From positions 34,098 through 98,097 of the forward strand of contig JALBYF010000066.1 of the NCBI GenBank assembly GCA_023212725.1: a DNA stretch of 64,000 nt. Reading direction: 5' to 3'. The notes under the pieces were generated by a model that was not told the DNA's origin, made no database searches, and worked only from the letters and a program-made list of their open reading frames with translations. Positions 1 through 9,989 of the stretch are shown here, in pieces; the stretch's first letter is position 1; every line of letters starts with the position of its first letter. Origin of the DNA: Tranzscheliella williamsii. Lineage: Eukaryota; Basidiomycota; Ustilaginomycetes; Ustilaginales; Ustilaginaceae. The position numbers were made by a program, and so were the translations under genes.

Positions 1-854
1 CACTGCCGCTCCCTCCTGCCTGGCGCTGTCCGGGTTCGCCCCTCCGCTTGAGACGGTTTTTCTTGGCGGGTCGTCGTCGCCGTACGCAGGCGCTGCGCGC
101 CCAGCCACACGTATTTCCCTTGCCGCCATCGCAGCGCTACCCGTACTGCATGGCCGCGCCATACACATACTCCAGCGCAGACCCTGGCGTGGGTGGTCCA
201 GCAGTTACAAACGGCCTTTGGCTCGCAAGGTGTGGCGAGAAATCGACCGCGCAAGCGCCACGCTTCTCCGATCGGCAAAGGTACGTGAAGGTACATGTAC
301 AGCCAGCTCGCAGTGGCCCGCCTTCGCGCTGCCCACTGCCCCCGCCCCCGCCTCGGACTGCTGCCCGTACTCGTTTCTGTTCTCTTCCCCAGTGGCGCTG
401 GCACTGCGCTACTCGTCGAAGCGGGCCGCCTTCCTTGAGAGCCTGTGCGTCGCTCTTCGGTTTGGATCTTCCCGCACCAGCTGGAGCGCTTTTTTCGGCC
501 CTCCTTCGCTCATACCGCGTTGCTCCCTAGCCACTTCTCACTGACAAGTCCACCCCGATCGAGGCCCAACTTTCCGTCGCCCGCTCCAGCGGCTGGTGGA
601 CGCGGCTGGACGGGCCACCCAACGGCAGCATCTACCTCAAGCGCGAGCAGTAGCGTTCTCCTTGCCTGCCGCGCCATCCGCAGCCTCTCTGTGTTTCCGC
701 CCCTGCGCTGCTCTCAGCGGGGGTCTGTCGGGCCTGTCGCTGGCCTCGACCGTTGAGCAGCCTCTCCCCCGTCGCATATCCTTCATCTGGATCATCTATT
801 TTGGATCATCTATTGGGCAGTCAGACGGAGCTATGTGCAGGTTAGGGGCGCGGG
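1..854. other. no supported gene (left edge)
   Basis: This stretch has overlapping open frames on the + strand, but they are C- and CT-rich low-complexity translations without a recognisable domain, and they shift frame repeatedly. They could be part of an exon or UTR of a gene that starts outside the window. I see no RNA gene here. The right edge is the 3' side of the leftward HAD-hydrolase gene. Confidence 0.4.
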
Positions 855-2371
855 CTAGAGGTTCCATTCGCGGGCGATGGCCTGCCGGACGGCATGCTCG
901 ACGTTGTCGGCGAGGAGGGTGGGCGGGTAGTTGGGGGGCCCGTCGGCGTCGTTGTAGACGCCGGTGCGGACGAGCGCCGAGGACCAGCCGTAGGCGGCAG
1001 CGCCGGCAATGTCGCTCTCGGTGTTGTCGCCGACCATCCAGACGCTGGGCCCGCGCTCGTGCGCCGCGGCGGCCCGCCCCCCCCGCTCGCCCTGCTCTGC
1101 CGCGCGCCGCACCACCAGCTTCCGCAACAGCTCGTTCGCATAGTCGTACGTAATCCGGAACGGCTTGCCATACACCGTCGACTCCAGATCCCGTCCCGTC
1201 GTGTGCTGCCAGTCCAACGTCGTGCCGCGAGCCGCAGTGCAAGCGTCAGCCGCCTGGTCGCACTCATACGCTCTCCGCCCGAACTCACCTTCCAGATATT
1301 CTCGATGGCCAGCCGGAACGCTCCTTGCCCAAAGCGGACAACACTGTGATCGTTCCGCCACACTAGCCGCGCCAGGGGCAGACGCAGAGAAAGGAGAGCA
1401 GCCGGAAAATCAGCGCGCGAAACTATAAACGGGAGGGCGCGCCAAGGCGGCGGTAGCTTACAGAGGTCTCCGTGGGAAAAGTAGATGGGCATCTGCTTAG
1501 CGGGCGGCTTGTCGAGCCTGTGTTCGGTGCCAAAGACGCCGTTGCTCGAGCGCAGGACGTCGATGATGAGCTGGATGTCTCGCCCCCACTCTCGGCTGTC
1601 GTGGAAGACGAGCACGGCGGCGAACTGGATCTGGGAAAAGTCCTCGCGCTGCACCGCGGTAGGCAGAGAGTGGTATCAGCAGCGAGCGCAAGGCGCAGGA
1701 CGAGGGCAGAGAACGTACTTTAACGTAGCCGAGCTGGTCGGGGGCAATGGTGGAAAAGGGCCATGCAGCGCCGGCGTAGGCATGGAGGTCGAGGGTGGTG
1801 TAGACCTTGGTGAAGCCGTAGCGTTCCATCACGGACCGCGCCGCGCCGGGCGGATGCTCGGGCCCACCCACCATCAGGATCGGCTTGTCGGCATACAGGG
1901 GCACTAGCGACTTCATTACGGTATGCGCCTGGATCACCTGGTCTTCGGACACCTGTCCATCCCCAGAGCAGCGATGAACGGAGATGGAGGATGAGCGAGA
2001 TGCAACATGGCTCTGACACGCTGGGCGCGCTAACCTACCGGAACCTCGAGCTCGCGGGCCAGGTCCTTTGCCCTGGCCGACTCATGCTTGCCGCCGCCGT
2101 TGGTGATGAAGATGTACGGGATCTTCTCGTTTCTTGGGTTGTCGCCCTCAAGGATGCGGAGTGCGCGCTTCGCCTCGGGCAGCACGTGTGGACCCGCCTT
2201 GAGCACTCCATCGATATCAAATGCAAACGCCAGCGGACGCTGCAGCGCAGACTGGGACGAGGATCGATGCGCAACGCCGGAAAGCGACGGCGTAGGCAGA
2301 CGAGGCAGGCAGATTCGTCTCGAGCCGGCGCGCAACGCCACCGCCGCTATGGATCTGCCCGTCATCGACAT
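855..2371 (-). CDS. HDHD5: HAD-superfamily hydrolase, CECR5/HDHD5 (yeast YKR070w) type
   Basis: This five-exon gene was assembled from splice sites: exons 2371-2039, 1952-1719, 1648-1462, 1362-1289 and 1205-855, all GT-AG and in phase, giving about 392 residues. HAD motif I is FDIDGV with Asp52 and Asp54, motif II is the FITNGGG segment near residue 90, and the last exon carries the motif IV-like GDNTESDIAGA. The central FHDSREWGRDIQLI and RFGQGAFRLAIE blocks are characteristic of the CECR5 family. The arginine-rich N-terminus (RSIAAVALRAGSRRICLPRL) looks like a mitochondrial presequence, which fits known relatives. The exact substrate is unknown; the family is expected to be a phosphatase or phospholipid-related hydrolase. 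The start is an ATG in good position just before the presequence. The fifth acceptor (CAG before 1205) was chosen because it restores frame and family alignment. Confidence 0.9.
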
Positions 2372-3297
2372 TGATCACTACCCCGGGCGTGATTTGGCGG
2401 ATGCTGCGCAGAGACGGGGCTGGGTGGAGGATAGCGGTAGAGCTCAGCGCCGACGCAGCGATGAGTAGCCATTCCGAAAGAGGGCGAGGGGCACCGGCTA
2501 CCCGTTAGCATAACGTCACCGCTCACCTCACTTTCGGCGTTCAACACGGCTAACTCCGCCGCCATCTCATCTACAAGCCTACCGACAATGATTTTTCTTT
2601 CTCTTTTAGTTTCCTATTCTGTGCCTTTTTCCCACACATGGGGTGTAAAAAAAAAAAGCTGGCGTTTCTAACTGGATGCCCCATTGCCAATCTACGCGGC
2701 ACCTAACTGTGATTCGAACGGGGCACAGGTTCGACTCTCATTTCGTAGCTACTTTGGCCTGCGATGCGCTTCGCTTCAACACCACATCTTTTCCATCCTT
2801 GCTTTCCAGCTCAATCTTCACAGCTTTTCGATCTGGTTTGCCTGTGCTCGCTTTAACGGAACAGGGAGGGGCATGTGAGTGTCGCGATACTTGACAAGGA
2901 ATAGAGACTGACCGGAAGGATCGGTTAGTGTTTACCGCAGTACCTTTGGGATCGCGATTCCATGCCCACCGCTCCTGCTAAGAAGTGTTCTCAATCCCTC
3001 TGGAAGCGCGATTTAGAGCATCGAATCGCGGTTCCAAAGGTGCGTTAAATCCATCAGCCCATGAATATGATTGAACCGCACTTGTTACTGTCAGGTGCTC
3101 GTTGATTCTACAAACTCCTCGAGGCCATAGTAGCATCCTCGAGGTTAACCACCGGCGGTGCACAACACGGTGCCGCATGATGCTGGTGGCAAAGATGCCT
3201 CGCTACCTATCCCACTCTGCTCTTGGTCTTCCCCAGGAACTGCGCGGCATACTTGTATCCTAGTTTAGCACAGACGTCTTCGTTTCCATCGTCGATG
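2372..3297. other. intergenic, no gene seen
   Basis: No convincing coding frame is present. It holds the promoter of the HAD hydrolase, a run of ten or more A residues near 2648, a degenerate tRNA-like patch near 2690-2750, an imperfect inverted repeat (2943-3040) and two copies of CCTCGAGG at 3118 and 3139. Confidence 0.5.
2943..3040. repeat. 18-bp inverted repeat with 62-bp spacer
   Basis: The left arm, 2943-2960, starts CCTTTGGGATCG. The right arm, 3023-3040, is its reverse complement at 16 of 18 positions. No gene lies between the arms. It could be a hairpin or the ends of a small relic element; no flanking target-site duplication was identified. Confidence 0.6.
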
Positions 3298-3849
3298 TTA
3301 TTCTGTCCCTTCTCCTAAGACTCTTGTCCTCCTTGCCGAGCTCGTCCTCTTGATCGCTGTTGAAGAAGGTTGTGCTTCACCAACTTGGTCCTTGTCCAAC
3401 CCATAGCCGGCCTTTAGAAGACGTCGGTAGGCGCGTCCTTGCACGTCCAGGACACGCACGAAGAACAATTTCAAACACTGTAGCTCTTCGTTATCTACCA
3501 CAACCGCAATGCGGCGGGGGGTATGCTTGTTCGGGTCGGCGCAAATGTCGCGGGAAGGGCGATCCCCTCTCCGCTGCAAGTCATGTAACGCTTCGTCAGA
3601 AAGAAACACGTCCAGCTCCTCGCCCAGCACTTTGCGTAGCTGCATAGGTGTCAAAGGTGTTGAAGTGCAGTCATAGTACAGATAGAATCTTCTTTGCCCA
3701 TTTGCTGGTTTTGGCTGATGGCATCTACGACATTGCGCTGTAAAGAAGCGCGTTCCTCGGCTTTTGTACAAGTGATCAGGATAACAACACATATAGACAT
3801 TGTGATGGTAACAACAAGGTTCATGGTGTAGAACGAAGAAGTGGACCAT
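3298..3849 (-). CDS. hypothetical protein (doubtful)
   Basis: This open frame of 183 codons starts at an ATG at 3849. The first 65 residues are Cys/His/Tyr-rich and look unlike a normal protein. The last 115, from an internal Met at 3645, look like an ordinary soluble, charged polypeptide with balanced codon use (segments such as QLRKVLGEELDVFLSD and VVVDNEELQCLKLFFVRVLD). The true start may therefore be 3645 or an upstream exon. I recognise no family. It overlaps head to head with the broken membrane-protein gene on the other strand. It may be the 3' part of a degraded gene. Confidence 0.3.
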   Translation of the reverse strand: MVHFFVLHHEPCCYHHNVYMCCYPDHLYKSRGTRFFTAQCRRCHQPKPANGQRRFYLYYDCTSTPLTPMQLRKVLGEELDVFLSDEALHDLQRRGDRPSRDICADPNKHTPRRIAVVVDNEELQCLKLFFVRVLDVQGRAYRRLLKAGYGLDKDQVGEAQPSSTAIKRTSSARRTRVLGEGTE

Positions 3850-4929
3850 GCTACGCTTGCTCTACTCCGCCTCGGCGAGACGTTGCCAGTGGACCTGCAT
3901 ACAGTGTAAGCCAGTGCTAGCGTTCTTCATGCGTAAGTGGACAACCGTCTCGGCTAAGCGAGTACGGCGAGAAAAGTGCAGTGCTATCAACTACATCTAT
4001 ATCCTGCTGGGCATTGCCGTCCGGACTGTTGCCGCCTTCATCTTCATCCAGGCGCCTGAGTTATATAAGAAGTCCGGCAAAGGCAGATATTTCGGTCTCA
4101 AGAAGGGCTTGCTCTACTTCTTGATAGAGTTTGACCACGTGTCTTTCTGTTCTTCTCCTTTGCCCAATCCTACGACACATCCTCGTTTGTAGCTGGATGC
4201 AGCGTCAATCTATACGTGTATCGAGTGGCATGGTGATCGCTCCTGTGTTGTAGCGAACCTGTTCACCAGGCTGAACGTTCGAGCCTGGACTCACGGTGAG
4301 TGTTTGCCGGAGCATGGGCCGGAACGATGGTCGTCTTCATTTTTGCGCCGATCTATGCGGCGTCGACAACACCTACCCGTATGGCGACAATCACTACCTC
4401 TACCAGTCGGTCCAGTTCTGGAGACGTTCGGCTACTTCATGCTCCCTCTGCCTGTTACCGGCAAACAGCATTCGCCAGTCGTACTATCCACGAATGTCGC
4501 TATGCCGCAACACATCGACAAAAAGACAATGACCACGACTCTACACTGGATCCTGCCATGCCTTCTCGCGCCGGCGGCAAGGATGCCGCGGCGTACGCAG
4601 AATCCAGCACTGGCAGGACGAGCACCACTCGCGATCCGCTGTCCGATAGCGAGGCGAATGCGGCCGTGGCGCGAAGTGGCACATTGCAGATGCATAATCT
4701 GCGGCGAACGGCGTCGCGTGCCTCGAGCACGCACTATGACTTGCTTACGGGCGAGATAAGGTTGCATCGTGGCTACACCTTCTCGGCTGATGAGCCCAAG
4801 GGCAAAGTTGGCAATGCGACGAAGAGAAAGACTGTCAAAGTCAGGCTGCTTCTCGATATGTTCAACAAAGGTCTGACGGATCTGGACGAAAAGAGACGGT
4901 CGCGGAGTCATCAAGAGACAACGATCTGA
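3848..4929 (+). pseudogene. decayed or multi-exon polytopic membrane protein
   Basis: Pieces with strongly coding-like codon use occur in different frames. A hydrophobic segment near 3980-4130 (INYIYILLGIAVRTVAAFIF, then a basic loop) is followed by a second membrane-like stretch near 4325-4365. Next comes a polar block near 4360-4420 (VDNTYPYGDNHYLYQSVQFW). Last is a soluble basic C-terminal tail of about 120 residues ending at 4929. Stops at 4190 and 4233 and at least two frame changes separate the pieces. Some breaks could be introns (a GGTGAGT donor lies at 4290), but I could not assemble a clean model. I infer a former fungal integral membrane protein with a cytosolic tail; the family is not recognised. 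Confidence 0.4.
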
Positions 4930-5495
4930 CGAACAACAGCGTCAGCAACAGACGCAAGCTCGGTACTCCTGATACGGTCCTGTAGCCATCTGCCTCTTTA
5001 TATTGTTCTCTCCCACTTCTCAATCAAGCCCCTTTCTAGTTCCACAGAACGTTTCTCTGCTTCTGGCTGCGGCATCTTATAGTCCCTGCATTGTTTGATG
5101 CAGCAAAAAGATCGCTAACCGGGAGATTTTGGCGCTTCTTAGAAAGGTGGAAGTGGACTACATTGCAACAGACTAGCTTTTTACAGCAATGATCCGAATC
5201 ACAATCCCACACTGTTCCTTTCGCGAAGGTGTTGATGCTAGAGAGAGCGGACTTCGATTGCGAACATGATAACGCGCGCTGCTCCAATGCTGATATATAT
5301 ACACATTAGGATTGTGAACTTTCTGGACAGAGTGGTGGAGCTGAGCTTTCGAGCGTTAGGGCTATGCTTCGGCGTGGGATGCCCGCCAGTGGGACTATCG
5401 GCCGGCATTGCCTAACATCCAGCTACGGTCGCCACCAAGTGCGGTGGCTTCCGACAGTTGATAGCAGAAGCAGGCTAGTAGCCGTCAGAATGGTT
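4930..5495. other. intergenic, no gene seen
   Basis: This is AT-richer sequence between the membrane-protein relic and the 3' end of the NTPase gene. Only short open frames are present. It probably holds the 3' flank of the NTPase gene. Confidence 0.5.
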
Positions 5496-8400
5496 TCACC
5501 AAGAATATACATACGACGCGCCATTCAATGAGGCCAGAGTGGGTTGGTCATGTTCCAGTAGGAACTTCTCCATCTTGGCATCCACGGGAATGGCCCCGAG
5601 AAGCTCAAGTAAGCATTGACGTCCTCGCGGATCCAGACGGCCCAGCAAGGGGATGGCGTGCGTGTTGAGACCAGAGAGGTAGACAGCATGGCGCTGTCCC
5701 CTCGGTCCCGATTCGGCCTGCACGTCGTCCGGACTCCGAGCCCACAGCCTTGCTGTTGTGCCTCGTAGATTGAAAAAGATCCATAGATGGTCGGGCCGCG
5801 TTATCGTACCATCTTCCTCGAGCACGCCGTGCGCTTGATAGTCATCCCAAAACAGCTTTGTGCGACCCGCTTTCTTGGGTCTTTTCCGTGGATTTGATGT
5901 GTCCGCGTTCTCGTCATCTTGAAGCTCGACATTGCTGTCCTTTGGCTCAACAGCCGTTTCGAGTTCGGTTGCAGCCTGCGTTTTCGCGGTCGAACGGGTG
6001 GTGCGCAGCATGCTAAAGTTACGAATATTCTTCGTTTGGACTAGTATGTATGATAGCGTTTCGGCCTGAAACTTGGTACCTAGCAAATCCGCGCTACCAG
6101 GATGTGGAATGCGGTGCACCGGAATCATGATGTCCCAGTCCGCTTGATTTGAGACACCTACCCAGGCGCACTGTCTTACCCAACCTTCCGCTAGAACTGC
6201 GCGTGGAATAGGTTTGCCATCGTTAAATTGCTGGTCGAGCCTTGCGAAGTGGGTAAAATTCACGTAATTTTCGCCCAACCACGCTGTTGTCTCGGTGTCC
6301 GGTTCGGAGCTAGAAGAGCTAGACGTGCTTGATGTCTTCAGTTCCATCGCCTCCAGAGAGTTGGCCTTCATCTTTTTCTCTCCCTTAGTGGAGACTGCGG
6401 AGCAAGCCTTCGTTTCGGACGCATGTTGTGACCTCACCGTATCGCTGCTAGCCGAGTCTGACAGATTGAGCAAGCTATTCAGCATGTCCCATATAGCCAA
6501 TGGCTCAATGACCCTAGCACGCTCGTTGAAGTGTTCTTCTAGATGCTCCCGTCGATCAGATGTCTTCTTCTGCTGGATGATATCCCTGCTCAGAAGTTCG
6601 GGAAATACCTTCAAAGCCTGGCTAAGGTCTACGGCCAGGCTAAGAAGGATTCGGACCACTTCTTCACCATTCTCGCCCACAGAGATGTAAGAATTAAGAA
6701 GAGAGAATCGCATTTGTTGCAGACAGGTGGACCACCGTTGGAGTGGGTCGAGACGGAGCAAATAAGCCGCCGCGGCGCTACAGACGGGTTCTGACGGTGC
6801 CCAAGTCTCTACAGCACCTCCGTTCTTGCCTACATATCCAACGCGACGTAGATGGTACGCGACGAGACTGTCGCGCAGGGCCACCGCGTCCGTTATACCT
6901 TGTGATCCGTTGACGGTCAATGGAATGCGTTGGCCCACTAATGCGATCATCTTGTGCAATCTCTCCTTGGGCGCGCCATGTTCCGGCCACCCATAGGTAG
7001 AGAATAGAAGTTTAAGCCCAACTCTCTTTAGAGATGCCCCGCCGAACGAAACGTCGTTTTCAGCCGTCATGATGGTCTCAGCCCAGAGAGGCCGGCCGTA
7101 CTTGAGCGCAAAAACCTCCAAGTCCCTGAAAGTGACTGGGTGATCGCTGAATCTCGAAAAGGTCATCTGGGTCGTTCGTCGCTCATTGTCGATCGGTAGG
7201 TTGACAAATGGCGGAACCAACTGATAATCTTCTCGAATGAATCGCTGCGAAGCCTCAAGCGCTTCAGGCCCGGATAAACGTGTTATATTTGACTGTGTGT
7301 CGATGAGAATGATCCACTGGCCGCTGGTACCAAGGTATGACCAGATCCGGCGCAGGGCGGCGAGACGATTCTTGCCAAGGGCATTGCATTCGTCCAAGGC
7401 CAGGAAGAACAAAGGGCAAGCGGGCGGCGACTTTCTGCGGTGATCGGGTTTTGGCACGGGCAGCACGGCTCCCAGAGAATCCGGGCCACCAGTGAAGAAA
7501 CCTTTCAGCTGCTCGGCAAAGAAGCGAGCGTTTGTTACTTTCGTCGATGTCCCTGTTGTCCCTAAAGGCTCTGACCTTTCTTTGTCGTACAGGTCTTTGC
7601 GACGCCGCCAATAGTTGCTGAAGCTGCCTTGCAGGCTATCTAGCCTTTGGCATATCATGCGGTCGCCAAGCTCTTCTTGAGTTAACGAACGGCCTCTGTG
7701 GGCTAAGCTGATCGCTTGTCGGAGTAGAGTCTGGATGAAGGCAGCACGAGGGCTGTTCTCATAGTCGCTACTTTCCCTTTGATGTTGTAGACCATCGTGG
7801 GTCTGTTGGAAGATGGTACGTATTAGACTAGGATTGGCGCTCCCCGGGGGGACGGAACCGGTGGCAGTATACATGTCAATTAGACGGCGCATGGTAACTG
7901 CGACGGCTGCAAAGAAACACGCCATATTGCGAACAGTTTCGAAGTTGTCATCGTGGTCGGTATCTTCTTCCGATGGGCGAAGGAATGACCGGATGGGCAA
8001 GTCTGCTGGAGGTGCAGATACGCCTGATGAAATACCCGAATCCCGACTGCGCACACAGACAAGAAGGCCAAGGATGTGCTTCGCCAGTTCATGTACCAGC
8101 TTTGTTTTGCCGAAGCCAGATGATTGAATTACGCCGAAGACCCTTGCATAGTGCTTGCCAGAATCGAACTCGGCTTCGACAGACAGTATGTGCTGCATTA
8201 TGTTCCCGATACCCGGCCCTATAAATTGGCGCTCAAAGGCCTGGCGGATCGGATCGGAGCTCGAGATAATGTCAGCCATCGTGGCATTGGCTGCCGTGCC
8301 AGAAGTCATGCTGTAAAGCACGTGCTGCAGGATCTGGATCCCTGAAGCATCCCGATTCTTTTTTCGATACGAAATAGCAGCTGGTACGAGGTCAAGGACG

Positions 8401-8774
8401 TCATGAATCAGGCCGTCCCGTGGCTTGTACTCTTGCGTTTCCGTCTCGAAGCGATAAAGGCTCCTTAGCCAAGGGGAGAAGTTTGGGTGAGGTCGAAAGC
8501 TTCGCAATGCCCTCACCACTCCCATCGCAGCAACTGGTAGAGTTTCCTCGACGAGACCTTTATCGGGTTTCGTCGCTGGCTCCGGGTCTAGATACGTGTC
8601 GAGGCTTGAGCTTAGAGCTCGAAGCAGGTCGTAACACCGGGTTTTGTTTTGACATTGCTGTAGCCATGCTTCCAAGTCTCGCGCTCGATGACGAGATGGC
8701 GATAATGGGTGTAGCATGCCAGCAGCAGATGTCGCATGGAGCGGCGGTGTGAGAGGTAGCCCGTCGTCCTCCAT
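5496..8774 (-). CDS. P-loop NTPase fused to a probable PD-(D/E)xK nuclease domain
   Basis: This is a single uninterrupted frame; the first ATG is at 8774 and gives 1092 residues (the frame is open further upstream but without ATG). An N-terminal helical region is followed by a Walker A motif, GVIQSSGFGKTK, with Lys near residue 223. A Walker B, CPLFFLALDECNAL, has Asp-Glu near 461-462. A long helical region follows. The C-terminal part (residues about 850-1092) has an acidic DWD near 880-882, then ETLSYILVQTKN with a Q-x-K at 913-915, resembling the core of restriction-endonuclease-fold nucleases. A basic NLS-like PRKRPKKAGR lies near residue 965. From memory, NTPase plus REase-fold fusions occur in fungi and oomycetes among transposon-derived and Crinkler-like proteins; assignment here is inference. 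A Ser-rich linker separates the two halves. No membrane segment or signal peptide is seen. An ACGCGT box lies about 135 bases upstream of the start. Confidence 0.75.
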   Translation of the reverse strand: MEDDGLPLTPPLHATSAAGMLHPLSPSRHRARDLEAWLQQCQNKTRCYDLLRALSSSLDTYLDPEPATKPDKGLVEETLPVAAMGVVRALRSFRPHPNFSPWLRSLYRFETETQEYKPRDGLIHDVLDLVPAAISYRKKNRDASGIQILQHVLYSMTSGTAANATMADIISSSDPIRQAFERQFIGPGIGNIMQHILSVEAEFDSGKHYARVFGVIQSSGFGKTKLVHELAKHILGLLVCVRSRDSGISSGVSAPPADLPIRSFLRPSEEDTDHDDNFETVRNMACFFAAVAVTMRRLIDMYTATGSVPPGSANPSLIRTIFQQTHDGLQHQRESSDYENSPRAAFIQTLLRQAISLAHRGRSLTQEELGDRMICQRLDSLQGSFSNYWRRRKDLYDKERSEPLGTTGTSTKVTNARFFAEQLKGFFTGGPDSLGAVLPVPKPDHRRKSPPACPLFFLALDECNALGKNRLAALRRIWSYLGTSGQWIILIDTQSNITRLSGPEALEASQRFIREDYQLVPPFVNLPIDNERRTTQMTFSRFSDHPVTFRDLEVFALKYGRPLWAETIMTAENDVSFGGASLKRVGLKLLFSTYGWPEHGAPKERLHKMIALVGQRIPLTVNGSQGITDAVALRDSLVAYHLRRVGYVGKNGGAVETWAPSEPVCSAAAAYLLRLDPLQRWSTCLQQMRFSLLNSYISVGENGEEVVRILLSLAVDLSQALKVFPELLSRDIIQQKKTSDRREHLEEHFNERARVIEPLAIWDMLNSLLNLSDSASSDTVRSQHASETKACSAVSTKGEKKMKANSLEAMELKTSSTSSSSSSEPDTETTAWLGENYVNFTHFARLDQQFNDGKPIPRAVLAEGWVRQCAWVGVSNQADWDIMIPVHRIPHPGSADLLGTKFQAETLSYILVQTKNIRNFSMLRTTRSTAKTQAATELETAVEPKDSNVELQDDENADTSNPRKRPKKAGRTKLFWDDYQAHGVLEEDGTITRPDHLWIFFNLRGTTARLWARSPDDVQAESGPRGQRHAVYLSGLNTHAIPLLGRLDPRGRQCLLELLGAIPVDAKMEKFLLEHDQPTLASLNGASYVYSW

Positions 8775-9989
8775 GTCCCGGAGCCGTCTTAGAGGGTAGA
8801 GAAAGGAATTTGGGATGAGGAAGGAAGAGGAAGGATGCAGGTTCGTGCTCGATTTCAATGTCCTAACAACTTCAGGGTGTCCTAATCTGCTCGCTCGCTC
8901 CTACTCACGCGTGTTAGAATTCGCAAGCCATACGCTGCGACTTCCCCTCTCGCACGATAAAACAAGTCCAAGTTTCCATGCGTCACATCAAAGAAAGTTC
9001 TATGCAATGTACATATTCAACTTCACTTCTCACCCCAAACCTTAGCTACCACTTCATGTATATAAACTCAGACGAGACGAAGCCCCCAAAGCTTCACCTC
9101 ACCGAGCAATTTATCTTTAAATCTTTCGACTTCGACAGTGAACTACAAACGGATAGTATTGACTTCATTTGGTACCAGTAACCACTGCACTAAGGTGACG
9201 TCTGCGTGACGCCACTTCTAATAACGCGCTGAACCAAATATGGTCATGTGACTCGGTACGATTTGTCCCAGCAGCTCAAACACTCGCACGAGAAAGAGTC
9301 GGTGAAATGCTAATAAGATATGCGGGGGAGGGGCCGGGGCCCCTCAGCTCCGGAGGACTCCCAGGCCCGCCGTACAGCGGGGCGGTCGAGCGCAGCGAAG
9401 AGCAAACAAGGGAGGGAACAACAGGGCGGGGAAAACGACGGCGAAGGCGTCTCGTCGCTGGCAGAGGTCGCGGTAGCGACCAGAAGGATGAGGGGGAAGA
9501 GACAAGAGAGGTAATGAAGGTGGGGAGTGTTGAGCTGGCTCAGACGCGCACGCAGCGAGGCCACGTGATGCAGGAAAGGGCATCGGTGCAGCCAATCGTT
9601 TGTGATGTGATTCCGTTCTTCGTACTAGCGACACCACTGTTGCCCAACATCATGCAGCATCATCGCCAGCTTGGTGCTGGCAATGTTGGCATATGAGGGA
9701 AAGACCAGCGAAACACTGGTATCAAAGCGTCATTGTTGGCGCATCGCTTATGACTGTTACTTTTGGTGGTCGGCAAACACCTCTAGCAGGTGGTAGCCGT
9801 GTGATAGCCGGTTGAGTCAACGCTTTGCATTTGCACACAACAATGGATACGTGTACAAAGACCAAGCGATCGCTACCAAACGAAACAACGAACAGCTTAC
9901 TTTTACAAAGAGCAGTAGCCGGTTACAACGGCCACAGTAGTGCAAGGCTTCACTAGGCACCGCCTCCAGGAAGCAGCGCACCCAAGCCA
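8775..9989. other. intergenic with MCB-like and E-box motifs
   Basis: No gene is supported. The stretch holds the 5' flank of the NTPase gene, with ACGCGT (MluI cell-cycle box type) at 8907-8912 and TGACGT/TGACGC motifs near 9195-9212. It also has a palindromic GGGGCCGGGGCCCC region near 9330, a purine-rich + strand (9390-9520) and a CACGTG at 9562. The open frames over 9307-9696 are low-complexity products of the purine skew. Confidence 0.45.

Noticed and set aside
842..1654. 270-codon minus-strand frame with an RP-rich end
   Set aside because: Only its first part is a true exon of the HAD hydrolase; the remainder runs through introns in the wrong frame.
2690..2750. Possible tRNA (GTTCGAATC-like and GGTTCGACTC motifs on both strands)
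   Set aside because: The arms next to the loops do not pair in either orientation and no acceptor or anticodon stem can be drawn.
9307..9696. 129-codon frame in a purine-rich stretch
   Set aside because: Low complexity of GR/E type produced by strand skew; no domain.
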